From: CAG-1031 sp964556785 | GTDB taxonomy: Bacteria > Bacteroidota > Bacteroidia > Bacteroidales > Muribaculaceae | Length of the DNA: 57,376 nucleotides | Direction of reading: 5' to 3' | Assembly (NCBI GenBank): GCA_964556785.1 | Contig: CAZKXM010000002.1 | Coordinates: 1-57,376, forward strand | Shown: piece after piece, positions 25,417 to 33,516 of the stretch | Position numbering within the stretch: position 1 is the first letter of the stretch | Layout of the letters: the number at the start of each line of letters is the position of its first letter | Notes under the pieces: model-generated | Told to the model about the DNA's origin: nothing | What the model saw: the letters and a program-made list of their open reading frames with translations, nothing else | Database searches by the model: none | Position numbers and translations under genes: made by a program

Positions 25417-26264
25417 AGCGTGGCGGTCAGAAAACGGATTTTTCCATGTGAATCCCGGTAGAGTTCGCAGTCGTGCCAACCGTCGGCTTCGAGATCTCTC
25501 TTCAGCCTGTCGGCTGTCAGCGGGTTTAGCTCGAAATAGAGGTGTCCTCCCGGACGGAGCGCCTTGCGGGCATAGGCTGCTATGGCATGATAGAAACGGA
25601 GCGGATCGCTGTCGGGAACAAACAGCGCCGTTGCCGGCTCATGATCTGCAACACTCGGTTGCATTTCCTGGCGTTCACTCTCCATCACGTATGGTGGATT
25701 GCTCACAATGATATCGTAGCAAGGTTCGGCGGGAGCCGCGAGAGTCAGAATGTCGGCTTTTATCCACTCTACGTTTCTCACTTTGAGTGTCTGCGCATTC
25801 TGCCGCGCAATTTGGAGAGCAGCATCGCTGATGTCGATTGCCGTGATGTGAGGGAAGCGCAGATTGCGTGACAGGGCGAGTGCGATGCAGCCGCTGCCGG
25901 TCCCTACATCGAGCACTGTAAGATCCTCGCGTTTTCCCTCCCGGTCGATGATCAGTTCAACGAGCTCCTCCGTTTCAGGGCGCGGTATCAGGACTGAGCT
26001 GTTGACAGCAAGCTTCATACCCATGAATGTCTCGAATCCGAGCACGTATTGCAAGGGCTCGTCGGCGAGTACCCGACGTACGATCCTGTCGACAAGTTCG
26101 CACCGGGTCTCGCCAGCTTCCTTGTCGGCATCGATAAGGAGGTCGACGCGGCTGCGCTTGAACACGTCTTCCATGATCAGACGCGTCATCCACGCCGCCT
26201 CACCGGCTCCGAACCGTTGCGCCAGACGTGCAGAGGTGTCTCTTGAAAGTTGTGAGATGGTCAT
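25413..26264 (-). CDS. prmC: Release factor glutamine methyltransferase
   Basis: A 283-residue SAM-dependent enzyme that methylates the GGQ glutamine of class I release factors. The N-terminal helical domain includes LQYVLGFETFMGMKLAVNSSVLIPRPETEELVE; the SAM site VLDVGTGSGCIALALS begins at about residue 118, and SNPPYVMESE (around 192-201) carries the NPPY motif typical for Gln/Asn methyltransferases. First gene of the prmC-recX-comF operon. A -7 box lies four bases upstream of the ATG. Confidence 0.96.
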   Translation of the reverse strand: MTISQLSRDTSARLAQRFGAGEAAWMTRLIMEDVFKRSRVDLLIDADKEAGETRCELVDRIVRRVLADEPLQYVLGFETFMGMKLAVNSSVLIPRPETEELVELIIDREGKREDLTVLDVGTGSGCIALALSRNLRFPHITAIDISDAALQIARQNAQTLKVRNVEWIKADILTLAAPAEPCYDIIVSNPPYVMESERQEMQPSVADHEPATALFVPDSDPLRFYHAIAAYARKALRPGGHLYFELNPLTADRLKRDLEADGWHDCELYRDSHGKIRFLTATL

Positions 26265-26268
26265 AATG

Positions 26269-26276
26269 CAAAAATA
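26269..26276 (-). promoter_or_regulatory. -7 box of prmC
   Basis: TATTTTTG on the minus strand matches TAnnTTTG and ends four bases before the ATG; the closest TTG is 16 bases upstream, shorter than ideal. Confidence 0.45.
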
Positions 26277-26327
26277 ACTATTTTCAATTTAACAATCGTC
26301 AACTTTCAAGTGTTAATAAAGAAAGCA

Positions 26328-26335
26328 TACTTTTG
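26328..26335 (+). promoter_or_regulatory. -7 box of outer-membrane protein gene
   Basis: TACTTTTG on plus, 10 bases before ATG 26346, divergent from the prmC box 51 bases away. -33 element unclear (TTTC). Confidence 0.45.
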
Positions 26336-26345
26336 TTCATCACTT

Positions 26346-27008
26346 ATGAAACGACTTATCACAGCCGCAGTTCTCGCACTCACATGCCTTACTTCTCTCT
26401 ACGCCGGCGATTTTCAATGGATTGGAGCCCGCTGGTGGGGAATCAGTGTCAGTTATTCACAGAAGTGGTACAGCTACTCGGCGGGTGGTTCGCGACATTG
26501 GACCAACTATTGGGCCGAAGGAGGGCACATGCAGGGCCTGCGGTTCGGTGTGCCCGTGCAGCCGCTTATCTATCGCGACTGGGGGGTGAGCACCGGTCCT
26601 TATTGCGAGATCTATTCGTGCCGCAACAAGGCGTTCACCGCACGCATCGAGGATGTGGCGCTCTATTTCCCGTTTCATGCTATGTGGCGCCACAATTTCA
26701 CTCCAAAATTCGCTTTGCAGGTTGAAACCGGTCCGGGGCTCACTGTCGGAATGGTTCAGCGCGTGATCGACCCTACTAATTCCGACAACCATCAATATTA
26801 CCTTCCATATAACGACGGCACACCTCAGCGCGTCAACTGCTATTGGGAAGCCGGAGTGGCGGCCACTGTCAATATCTTCAGGTTCAGCATTGATTATGGT
26901 GTCGGTCTCACTCCGGCCAAGCGCTTCTTTTCCACTGCCGGCCTGATGACCAACTTTTACAGCGTCAATCCAACACGTCTGACCGTTTCGGCCGCTCTCG
27001 TGTTTTAG
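26346..27008 (+). CDS. Exported protein, probable outer-membrane beta-barrel
   Basis: A 220-residue protein with a signal peptide (about 1-20, MKRLITAAVLALTCLTSLYA). The rest alternates polar and aromatic residues in short strands (for example FQWIGARWWGISVSYSQKW and RVNCYWEAGVAATVNIFRFSIDYGVGL) and ends in a hydrophobic residue followed by F (SAALVF), the usual ending of an outer-membrane barrel. Tryptophan and tyrosine are unusually frequent. Similar in size to small PorT-type or OmpA-like barrels, but I cannot assign a family. The ATG at 26346 is preferred over an upstream GTG because the -7 box overlaps the longer frame. Convergent with umuC, 24 bases from its stop. Confidence 0.72.
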   Translation: MKRLITAAVLALTCLTSLYAGDFQWIGARWWGISVSYSQKWYSYSAGGSRHWTNYWAEGGHMQGLRFGVPVQPLIYRDWGVSTGPYCEIYSCRNKAFTARIEDVALYFPFHAMWRHNFTPKFALQVETGPGLTVGMVQRVIDPTNSDNHQYYLPYNDGTPQRVNCYWEAGVAATVNIFRFSIDYGVGLTPAKRFFSTAGLMTNFYSVNPTRLTVSAALVF

Positions 27009-27032
27009 AAGTGCTTCATTGGGGCCGATCAA

Positions 27033-28313
27033 TTACAGCAAGCGGTTGTTGCGCCGTAGGCTCGGATGAATCAGCTCAACTTCTGAATCTTTTCGACGTA
27101 CCTGCAGGCCGTCGGCAATCAGTTTGTGAGGCTGTTTGGCAGAGGCTATTCTTATTGCAGCCTGCGGCGGAATATTCTCGTTGACCGAGTCGAGCACCCG
27201 CATTAGCCGTTCACGCCTGTCGGCATCGGCATGATCCCTGAACAGGCTCTGCTGCAGCCCGTCGCGGCCGGTGATCCGTGTGATGGTTATGCCCGCTTTC
27301 TTAAATCCGTAGCCCTGGCGCCACACTTTTTGCAGAGCCCGGGTGGCAGCGGCTGAAATCTGCATCGTGTCGGCCGTGGCATCGATGAAACTCTCCTTTG
27401 CGCTTCCGGAATATTGCGGATCATGTTCATGAAACCGATTGGTCACTGCCCACACCTCGATCTCGAGCGCATAGCTTCGCTGTCGCCGCAGCTTGCGGGC
27501 CGCGATGGCCGCAAAGGTGCACACAGCCTCGCGGAGATCCTCGAAATTGTAAATATCGGTAGGGAAGGAGCGCGAAGTGGTTATGGTTTGACGTTCAGGG
27601 GGCACTTCAACCTGTTCGATACATTTCTCGCCATTGAGTTCACGCCATGTGCGTTCGCCCGTAACCGTGAAACGGTGGCGCACCTGTTCGCGCTCCATCG
27701 CGGCAAATTTTGCCGCAGTGTCAATCCCCATAGCCTGCAGCCTGACCCGCAGCCGGCGCCCCACGCCCCACACATCACCGATTTCGGTAAGCTCCAGCGC
27801 CTTGAGTCGCTTGACATCGTCATCGATCACGCATGCTCCCTTATATCCCGGAAATTTTTTTGCGAACCGGGCGGCAATCTTGGCAAGGGTTTTTGTGTGA
27901 GCAATCCCGACCGACACCGGTATACCGGTGTAATTCTTTACCGTCTCCACGATATATCGTCCGAACTCAGCGACATCGCCCGGAGCCGTATCGAGAAACA
28001 GAAATGCTTCGTCAACGCTGTAAACCTCGATTTCAGGTACAAGTGACCTCAGGACACTCATCACGCGGTTTGACATGTCGCCATACAGCGGATGGTTGCC
28101 CGACAGAGCAACCACTCCGTTGCGCTCGGCCATACTGCGGATCTTGAAGTATGGCTCACCGCGGGTTATGCCAAGAGCTTTGGCCTCATTGCTGATCGCA
28201 ACGACACAACCGTCGTTGTTACTCATCACAACGACAGGCCGGTTTTCAAGTGCGGGATTAAAAACCCGTTCACACGAAACAAAAAAGTTGTTGCAGTCAA
28301 CAAGGGCTATCAT
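27033..28313 (-). CDS. umuC: Y-family DNA polymerase (UmuC-like)
   Basis: A 426-residue translesion polymerase. Active-site acidic residues are D6 in MIALVDCNNFF and D101-E102 in YSVDEAFLFLD. The palm, fingers and the C-terminal little-finger domain of the UmuC branch are present; C-terminal residues about 340-420 (QKVWRQGYGFKKAGITITRI) fit UmuC rather than DinB. The true start is ATG 28313, which overlaps the umuD stop as ATGA; an upstream start reading into umuD is rejected. With UmuD it forms a damage-tolerance polymerase. Convergent with the outer-membrane gene downstream. Confidence 0.94.
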   Translation of the reverse strand: MIALVDCNNFFVSCERVFNPALENRPVVVMSNNDGCVVAISNEAKALGITRGEPYFKIRSMAERNGVVALSGNHPLYGDMSNRVMSVLRSLVPEIEVYSVDEAFLFLDTAPGDVAEFGRYIVETVKNYTGIPVSVGIAHTKTLAKIAARFAKKFPGYKGACVIDDDVKRLKALELTEIGDVWGVGRRLRVRLQAMGIDTAAKFAAMEREQVRHRFTVTGERTWRELNGEKCIEQVEVPPERQTITTSRSFPTDIYNFEDLREAVCTFAAIAARKLRRQRSYALEIEVWAVTNRFHEHDPQYSGSAKESFIDATADTMQISAAATRALQKVWRQGYGFKKAGITITRITGRDGLQQSLFRDHADADRRERLMRVLDSVNENIPPQAAIRIASAKQPHKLIADGLQVRRKDSEVELIHPSLRRNNRLL

Positions 28314-28768
28314 TTCAGACGTCCCACTCGTCTTCGGTTGGATTTGATGGTGTGTGTCACGATGCCCCACACCCTGAAATCCATTCCTTCTACAATCTCG
28401 ATTTCGGGATAGTCAGGATTAGAGGGTACAAGCCATACACCTGTCGATGTGATACGCAAGCGCTTAAGCGTAAATTCGCCATCGAGACAGCACACTGCCA
28501 GATCGCCGTCTTCTGGACGGAGCGACTTGTCGATTATCAGCAGATCATCTTCCTCGATGCCTTCGCCGGCCATCGAATCGCCCACAACACGACCGTAAAA
28601 CGTTGCCGCCGGATGGTCAATGAGCTCGCGGTTGAGATCGAGATGCTCGTTGACATAGTCTTCGGCCGGGCTGGGAAAGCCGGCACGGATACCTGCATCG
28701 ACAAACTCAAGTTCAAGACGGGTCGACACATCGGCCTGACGGAGATCAGTTACCAATACCTTTTCCAT
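28310..28768 (-). CDS. umuD: UmuD-like self-cleaving mutagenesis protein
   Basis: A 152-residue member of the LexA/UmuD S24 family lacking a DNA-binding domain. The cleavage site AG at 29-30 (IRAGFPSP), the nucleophile S65 in GDSMAGEGI and the lysine K102 in EFTLKRL are all in place, so it should be processed after RecA activation. Translationally coupled to umuC. It lies only 16 bases after the stop of the C25 peptidase gene on the same strand; I found no inverted-repeat LexA-like box in that space, so a promoter must lie inside the upstream gene or the message begins farther up. Confidence 0.94.
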   Translation of the reverse strand: MEKVLVTDLRQADVSTRLELEFVDAGIRAGFPSPAEDYVNEHLDLNRELIDHPAATFYGRVVGDSMAGEGIEEDDLLIIDKSLRPEDGDLAVCCLDGEFTLKRLRITSTGVWLVPSNPDYPEIEIVEGMDFRVWGIVTHTIKSNRRRVGRLK

Positions 28769-28784
28769 CTTTTGAGGGGTAGGT

Positions 28785-31700
28785 TTAGTTGCGGATCAGT
28801 ATGATTTCAAGAGGATCGGTCGAGCCGTAGTGAACTCCGTCCTTGAAGTAAGCGCGGACAAAATACTGTCCGTCGGGCAGACTGGCGTCGGGTGTCCAGT
28901 TCCAGGGGAACGACACCAGCGAGCGCGACACCACGGTGTTATGAGCTGCGTCTTCAACCACAACGCGTGTCAGCCGGGCCGATGAGGGAATATCGACGTA
29001 GATGCGAGTGCTGCCAGTGACAATGCGTGTGTCGGCATGCAGCACGCCGTGAAGAGTGCGGTCGCTTACGGCGAAGCTTATGCTCCGCTCGGTTATGTTG
29101 CCGGCGTTGTCGCTCACGCTGAGAGTCAAGGTGTGGTTGCCGTCGGCAATGTGCTCGAAGGCGTAGCTCAGGGTTGCGCTGCCGTCATTGTTCCATCGCA
29201 GCAGGTTTGATGCATCGACATTCATGGAGTTGCCGTCGAGGGCCAGCGTTGCGCGCCGTCCAATGCCGTCGTTGCTTACCCTGATGCCGGTCGGGCCGCT
29301 CTCAATCAGCGCGTGGAGAGTGAACGAGGAGTGAACATAGTCACCGTCGGTGAAATCAGGGGTGTCGATAAACATCTCAGCGATTTCAGGGCCTTTTCCC
29401 GTAGCGGCACTGCCGGCGGGGTCGGTGAGCGAAAGAGCCCTCGACATTCCGAGTGCCACGTTCGATGTTCCCTCGGAGTGAGCCCACACCTGAACAGTAT
29501 TGGTGCTTCCGATTACGTTGCCAACGGGCGGACAGAGGGTTGCGGTCCAATGTCCGTTTTTAACCTCTACGCCGGTACGCGCAAGGAGCTTGTGATTGAC
29601 GGTTATCGTGGCTGAAGGGTCGGCCGAAGTGGCGGGGGTAACAATATTCTGCTCTCCGTCATAGATTGTCACGATGGCCTTTCCGTTGAAACGGGTGTCG
29701 ACATTGCCCTCGGCATCGGTAATAGTGCCCGAAACGGTGAGAGGTGTCATGGCTCTGGCTGTGATTTTGTCGTTTTCCGCATCTGTTCCGTTGATCTTAG
29801 TGATCAGGGCCGAGTGGGTGCGTCGCGGAATCGGGAGGGCCGGATCGCCGACAAGGTTGTAGGTGAGCGAGTTGATGCCGTAAGAAACGTCGAGAGTGGT
29901 GCAGACAGTATTGAAGGCCTTGCGCCACAGATCGCCCAGACAGTCGCCGGGGCGGGGATTGTAATAGTTTTCGATGAACGACACAAGGAGTGCCTTGTTG
30001 CGGTTCAGGTAGGCGGTGCGTCCTGATGCAATCAATCCCACAAGGCCTTTATCTTTATTGAAAAGGGTCTGGCCGAACGACAGGGTGGGACGGTCGATAA
30101 AATTATTGGTGCATGTAGCGAAAAACGCGATCGACGGTTCGGGCCAGTTGAGCTTGTGGAGCACCGGCAGAGTGAATGCAGAGGCAACCTCGGTAGTTCC
30201 TGAGTGGCCTGAATAGAAAATTGTCGAAGCGCCATTCTCGATCATGTCGTGAAAGTCGTTCTGAATGTTGACGAGGTTGTCGTCAGATGTTGCCGATCCG
30301 CGGTAAAGTGCGCGGTATAGCTTCATGGGCATCACTGAGGGCTCGTTGTCGAGAACGGCTGCCTTGGCATCTTCCGACATCTCGAGATGTGCGTTTTTAT
30401 CGCCCTCGTCGCTCATAATGATGGAGCGCGAGAAGTTGTCGGATGTGAGGTAGGTGTCGAAATAGTTCTCGATCTTGTCGATCAGCATTTTTGCATGACC
30501 GGTTGATTGGGCCGGTATGCGCCCTACGGCGATCTCGGTGGTCATCTGCGGAACATTGCGGATGGTGAAGTCTTCGCTCATCATTCCGAAATAGTTGTCA
30601 GACGAAAAGTTTGATACCTCATAGTTGGTCCATTCCGAATAACCCAGCGCGCGGTCTTCCTCAACCTGATAGGTGAAGACAAACGATTTGTCGTCGGTGT
30701 GTTTGATGAACCGGTGGTCGTAGGTGCCTTGACCCAGAAGCAGCAGATATTTGAGCATTCCGGGCTTGCGGTCATAAATCATCTTGACATAGCGGCGATA
30801 GGCGATAGCCGACGGTGCGCCCGACGAAAATTCATTGAATATGTCGTCGTGATCAACAATTTTAACCCTCAGTCCCTGATGCTTCTGATGGATGTCGGCA
30901 AGACGACGGGCAGCGTCCATAAACATCTTGTTGGTGATGATGAGCATATCGAAATCCGACGTATCGCCATGCAGGTCAGGGCAGTCGGTAACCTCGCCGA
31001 TCAGCGTGGGCTCTGGCAGCCCCTCGGCTCCGGGATTGAACGTGACAAGAAGCAGAGGATCAGATGTGGCCGGACTCACTTCGATCGTTGAGTTGACTGC
31101 ATCGAAGCTGGTTTCCATCGGCATTACGCTCATCGGAGCGGTTGCGTTCCACACGCGGGTGTCGGCTCTCGCTTCCGAGATCTTCAGGTTGGTGTATTTG
31201 CCGACGTTGCGCAGAAACATTTTCAGCTGAGGGTGATCGGCCAGCCTGTTGTGACGGCGATACATCATGCAGGCATAGTCGATCGCAATCCACGAATTGT
31301 CAGATGGTCCTGAGAAGCTGATGCTGTAGTCGGTCACTCCGGGTGTGAGCTTAACCTTGAGATTGCTCGGATTGGGAAGTTTGTTGTAGATCAGGTGTGA
31401 GTCATCACCGGTGTTGTGTCTGACAGGTTCAGTGTTAATAACCGTCATTTCCATGTTCGGGCCGAGGGTAGGAACCACAGACTGCGAGCTGGAGCTGTTT
31501 GATGCGGGAATGTAGGTGATATATGCGTCAGCCACAAAATCTTCGGCCTTGAAGCTGTAGGTGCGCGAATCGCCTGTGTGCATCGGAGTAGAGAACCAGA
31601 ACACTCCGGCCTCGCCGGGGTTGAACTCGTCGAATTCCTTATAATCTATCGCAACATGGTTGACCGCTGTGCTGGTCTGCTCCGTGAAGGGCATGAATTC

Positions 31701-32156
31701 GGCAGTTGTTTCGGGCACAGGCGCATCAGAAAGGAAATAGCAGCTGAAGGTGTTGTAATGGTTACGGCGGCGGCGCAGGTCGTAGTCGCTGAGCATTGAG
31801 AGCCTGATGTCGCCCTCGCCGAAAAAGTAGAGCGCGTTGTCGATGTGTTCGCAGTATTGCTGCGGCAGATCGTCGGGCATGTTCTCGTTGAGGGTGTTCT
31901 CATAGAGCTCGGGACCGCTGAACCCGTAAACATGAACCTGTTCCGGATTACTGAATCCCCATTGGCGCAGACGGTCGTAGGTGATTTTGTGGACTCCGGT
32001 TTCGGTCACTTTCACCTTCACCCAGCGGGCATCGGTTGCCAGACGCGACGATTCGGCGTAGTATGACGTAGGCAGGGCCGAGGCCGTCATCGCCGTCATT
32101 GCGCCGGCGAGAGCGAGTGATATTTTCAGAAGCGGGAGTATGTTGCTGATTGACAT
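28785..32156 (-). CDS. C25-family cysteine peptidase, paralogue of PorU
   Basis: A 1123-residue exported protein with a signal peptide (about 1-27). It shares its N-terminal domain with the porU gene nearby (compare WVKVKVTETGVHKITYDRLRQWGF with WVKVSVKETGIHVIPVSTLREWGF). The peptidase domain spans about 400-780, with H651 in YSGHSGTT and C682 in FFATCTNNF, the positions of the C25 (gingipain) dyad, though this copy has HSG instead of HAS/HGS. The C-terminal part consists of Ig-like and beta-sandwich domains. PorU-type sortases process C-terminal signals in type IX secretion; the job of this second copy is unknown. It lies 88 bases downstream of the FAH-like gene and precedes umuDC. Confidence 0.85.
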   Translation of the reverse strand: MSISNILPLLKISLALAGAMTAMTASALPTSYYAESSRLATDARWVKVKVTETGVHKITYDRLRQWGFSNPEQVHVYGFSGPELYENTLNENMPDDLPQQYCEHIDNALYFFGEGDIRLSMLSDYDLRRRRNHYNTFSCYFLSDAPVPETTAEFMPFTEQTSTAVNHVAIDYKEFDEFNPGEAGVFWFSTPMHTGDSRTYSFKAEDFVADAYITYIPASNSSSSQSVVPTLGPNMEMTVINTEPVRHNTGDDSHLIYNKLPNPSNLKVKLTPGVTDYSISFSGPSDNSWIAIDYACMMYRRHNRLADHPQLKMFLRNVGKYTNLKISEARADTRVWNATAPMSVMPMETSFDAVNSTIEVSPATSDPLLLVTFNPGAEGLPEPTLIGEVTDCPDLHGDTSDFDMLIITNKMFMDAARRLADIHQKHQGLRVKIVDHDDIFNEFSSGAPSAIAYRRYVKMIYDRKPGMLKYLLLLGQGTYDHRFIKHTDDKSFVFTYQVEEDRALGYSEWTNYEVSNFSSDNYFGMMSEDFTIRNVPQMTTEIAVGRIPAQSTGHAKMLIDKIENYFDTYLTSDNFSRSIIMSDEGDKNAHLEMSEDAKAAVLDNEPSVMPMKLYRALYRGSATSDDNLVNIQNDFHDMIENGASTIFYSGHSGTTEVASAFTLPVLHKLNWPEPSIAFFATCTNNFIDRPTLSFGQTLFNKDKGLVGLIASGRTAYLNRNKALLVSFIENYYNPRPGDCLGDLWRKAFNTVCTTLDVSYGINSLTYNLVGDPALPIPRRTHSALITKINGTDAENDKITARAMTPLTVSGTITDAEGNVDTRFNGKAIVTIYDGEQNIVTPATSADPSATITVNHKLLARTGVEVKNGHWTATLCPPVGNVIGSTNTVQVWAHSEGTSNVALGMSRALSLTDPAGSAATGKGPEIAEMFIDTPDFTDGDYVHSSFTLHALIESGPTGIRVSNDGIGRRATLALDGNSMNVDASNLLRWNNDGSATLSYAFEHIADGNHTLTLSVSDNAGNITERSISFAVSDRTLHGVLHADTRIVTGSTRIYVDIPSSARLTRVVVEDAAHNTVVSRSLVSFPWNWTPDASLPDGQYFVRAYFKDGVHYGSTDPLEIILIRN

Positions 32157-32244
32157 TGCAAGAGAGATAAACGATTGGGTAATTGAAACTCAGTGTGTAA
32201 AAACGGATTGTATAATTGTGCTGTTATGATCTTGTCGGGTTAAT

Positions 32245-32805
32245 CTACTTGACTCTGACGGTGAATGGTGAGCCGTTTCCAAGGCTGACCGTGAGCCTTG
32301 ATTCGGGGGTGGCCGCTGCAGTGAGCGGCAGCGAAAATGGAAGCAGGGCATCGCCCATCTGGATCATAGTGTAGCGGCTCAGCGAGGAAACGGCATCGGC
32401 AGCATCGGCGAGAATGTTTGGCAGCGTTACGGATGTGCCGTTCCATTCCATCGCCATTTCTGCATCGGGATCAGATGGCAGTTCCTGCCAGGGTGCGATT
32501 GCAACGGTTCCGTCGATGGCCGCACATAAGCCCGTAAGGGCCGTGTCGCTCATCATCGTGGCCGATTCAAAGATCACGGCAGGTGCCACGGCATCGAAAT
32601 AGCGCGGGGCAAATTGCCGGTCAATGCTTTTGCCGAGCCGGCAGAGCCTGACAGCTACAGCCGGCCGGCCGCTCCATTCTCCTCCGAAATCGGGAACAAA
32701 GAAGGGTTTATTGGCTCCGATCAAAGCCGACGAAGGATGAAGAGTGATTTGCGGTCGGTCGGTAACCGGCATGCCGGGTGTACGGTTGAAAGCAATGATC
32801 TTCAT
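32245..32805 (-). CDS. FAH-family-like protein lacking metal-binding residues
   Basis: A 186-residue protein without signal peptide. From family knowledge it resembles the fumarylacetoacetate hydrolase (FAH) fold: compare KPFFVPDFG and VRLCRLGKSIDRQFAPRYFDAV (about residues 52-73) with a typical Bacteroidetes FAH member. In active members a Glu-x-Glu precedes the VRxCRLGK segment and an Asp follows the RYYDAV helix; here the corresponding residues are R47-P48-A49 and a hydrophobic residue, so the metal site appears lost. It overlaps rex by four bases (ATGA), so the two are translated as a pair. ATG 32805 is chosen for that reason over a longer frame. It may be a pseudoenzyme; the family call itself is moderate. 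Confidence 0.6.
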   Translation of the reverse strand: MKIIAFNRTPGMPVTDRPQITLHPSSALIGANKPFFVPDFGGEWSGRPAVAVRLCRLGKSIDRQFAPRYFDAVAPAVIFESATMMSDTALTGLCAAIDGTVAIAPWQELPSDPDAEMAMEWNGTSVTLPNILADAADAVSSLSRYTMIQMGDALLPFSLPLTAAATPESRLTVSLGNGSPFTVRVK

Positions 32806-33476
32806 TTTTCGTTGGCAAGGCAGGTTTGTGCATCGATACGGTTGTACATCACTGCAAGGTGTGCATAGATCGATGTGTTTGTTACAACAATGCCCGGCTC
32901 GGTGCGGATTCTGAACGGGGTGAAATTCCATAGCGCCTTCACTCCGGCAGCCACGAGCATATCGGCTACCTGCTGGGCGCTTTCAGGGGGGACTGCCACA
33001 ATACCGATTTCGGCATTGTATGCACGGCGACGTTCGGCTATCTCCTCGATGTCAAACACTGGGACTGAGCCTATGCGGCGCCCTGTGATCTCTGAGTTGA
33101 TGTCGAATCCGGCCACAATGTTGAGCCCGTAGCGCTGAAGGCCGCTGTCGGCGATCAGAGCGCTGCCGAGGCTGCCCACTCCGACAATCAGGGCATTGTG
33201 ACCGCGCTTGAAGCCCAGAAATTCTTCGAGCACATGCTCGAGTCCCGACACATCGTAGCCAATCCTTGTCTTTCCCTTGATGGAGAGAAACGACAGGTCT
33301 TTGGCAATCTGCGAGGCATCGACATTGAGCTTTCGCGAAATGGCTGTCGACGACACATGTTCCACGCCCTGCATCTTGAGCATGCTCACAAATGCAAGAT
33401 ACCACGGCAACCGCCTGAGAGTGGGCTCGGGCAGTGCGCGTGTGGGAGTCGAACGGATGTCTGACGTCTTGTCCAT
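32802..33476 (-). CDS. rex: Redox-sensing transcriptional repressor Rex
   Basis: A 224-residue dimeric repressor that reads the NADH/NAD ratio. Residues about 15-75 form the winged-helix (LPEPTLRRLPWYLAFV, then SSTAISRKLNVDASQIAKDLSFL for the recognition helix). The Rossmann domain begins with ALIVGVGSLGSAL (GxGxxG) and includes AGFDINSEITG and VPPESAQQVADMLV. The C-terminal helix IYAHLAVMYNRID is the domain-swapped part. ATG 33476 is chosen over a TTG one codon upstream. Own promoter; coupled to a FAH-like gene. Typical targets are fermentation and respiration genes. Confidence 0.96.
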   Translation of the reverse strand: MDKTSDIRSTPTRALPEPTLRRLPWYLAFVSMLKMQGVEHVSSTAISRKLNVDASQIAKDLSFLSIKGKTRIGYDVSGLEHVLEEFLGFKRGHNALIVGVGSLGSALIADSGLQRYGLNIVAGFDINSEITGRRIGSVPVFDIEEIAERRRAYNAEIGIVAVPPESAQQVADMLVAAGVKALWNFTPFRIRTEPGIVVTNTSIYAHLAVMYNRIDAQTCLANEK

Positions 33477-33483
33477 CAAGCTG

Positions 33484-33514
33484 CAAATATAGCGAATTAT
33501 GACGTTTTTTGCAA
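33484..33514 (-). promoter_or_regulatory. Promoter of rex
   Basis: On the minus strand TTG (33512-33514), 20 bases, then TATATTTG (33484-33491), seven bases before the rex ATG. The -33 element lies within five bases of the porU stop. The transcript would be nearly leaderless. Confidence 0.65.
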
Positions 33515-33516
33515 CT

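Noticed and set aside
33052..33486. 144-codon frame overlapping rex on the same strand
   Set aside because: It is a +1 shadow of rex with no recognisable motifs and His/Gln/Arg-rich composition.
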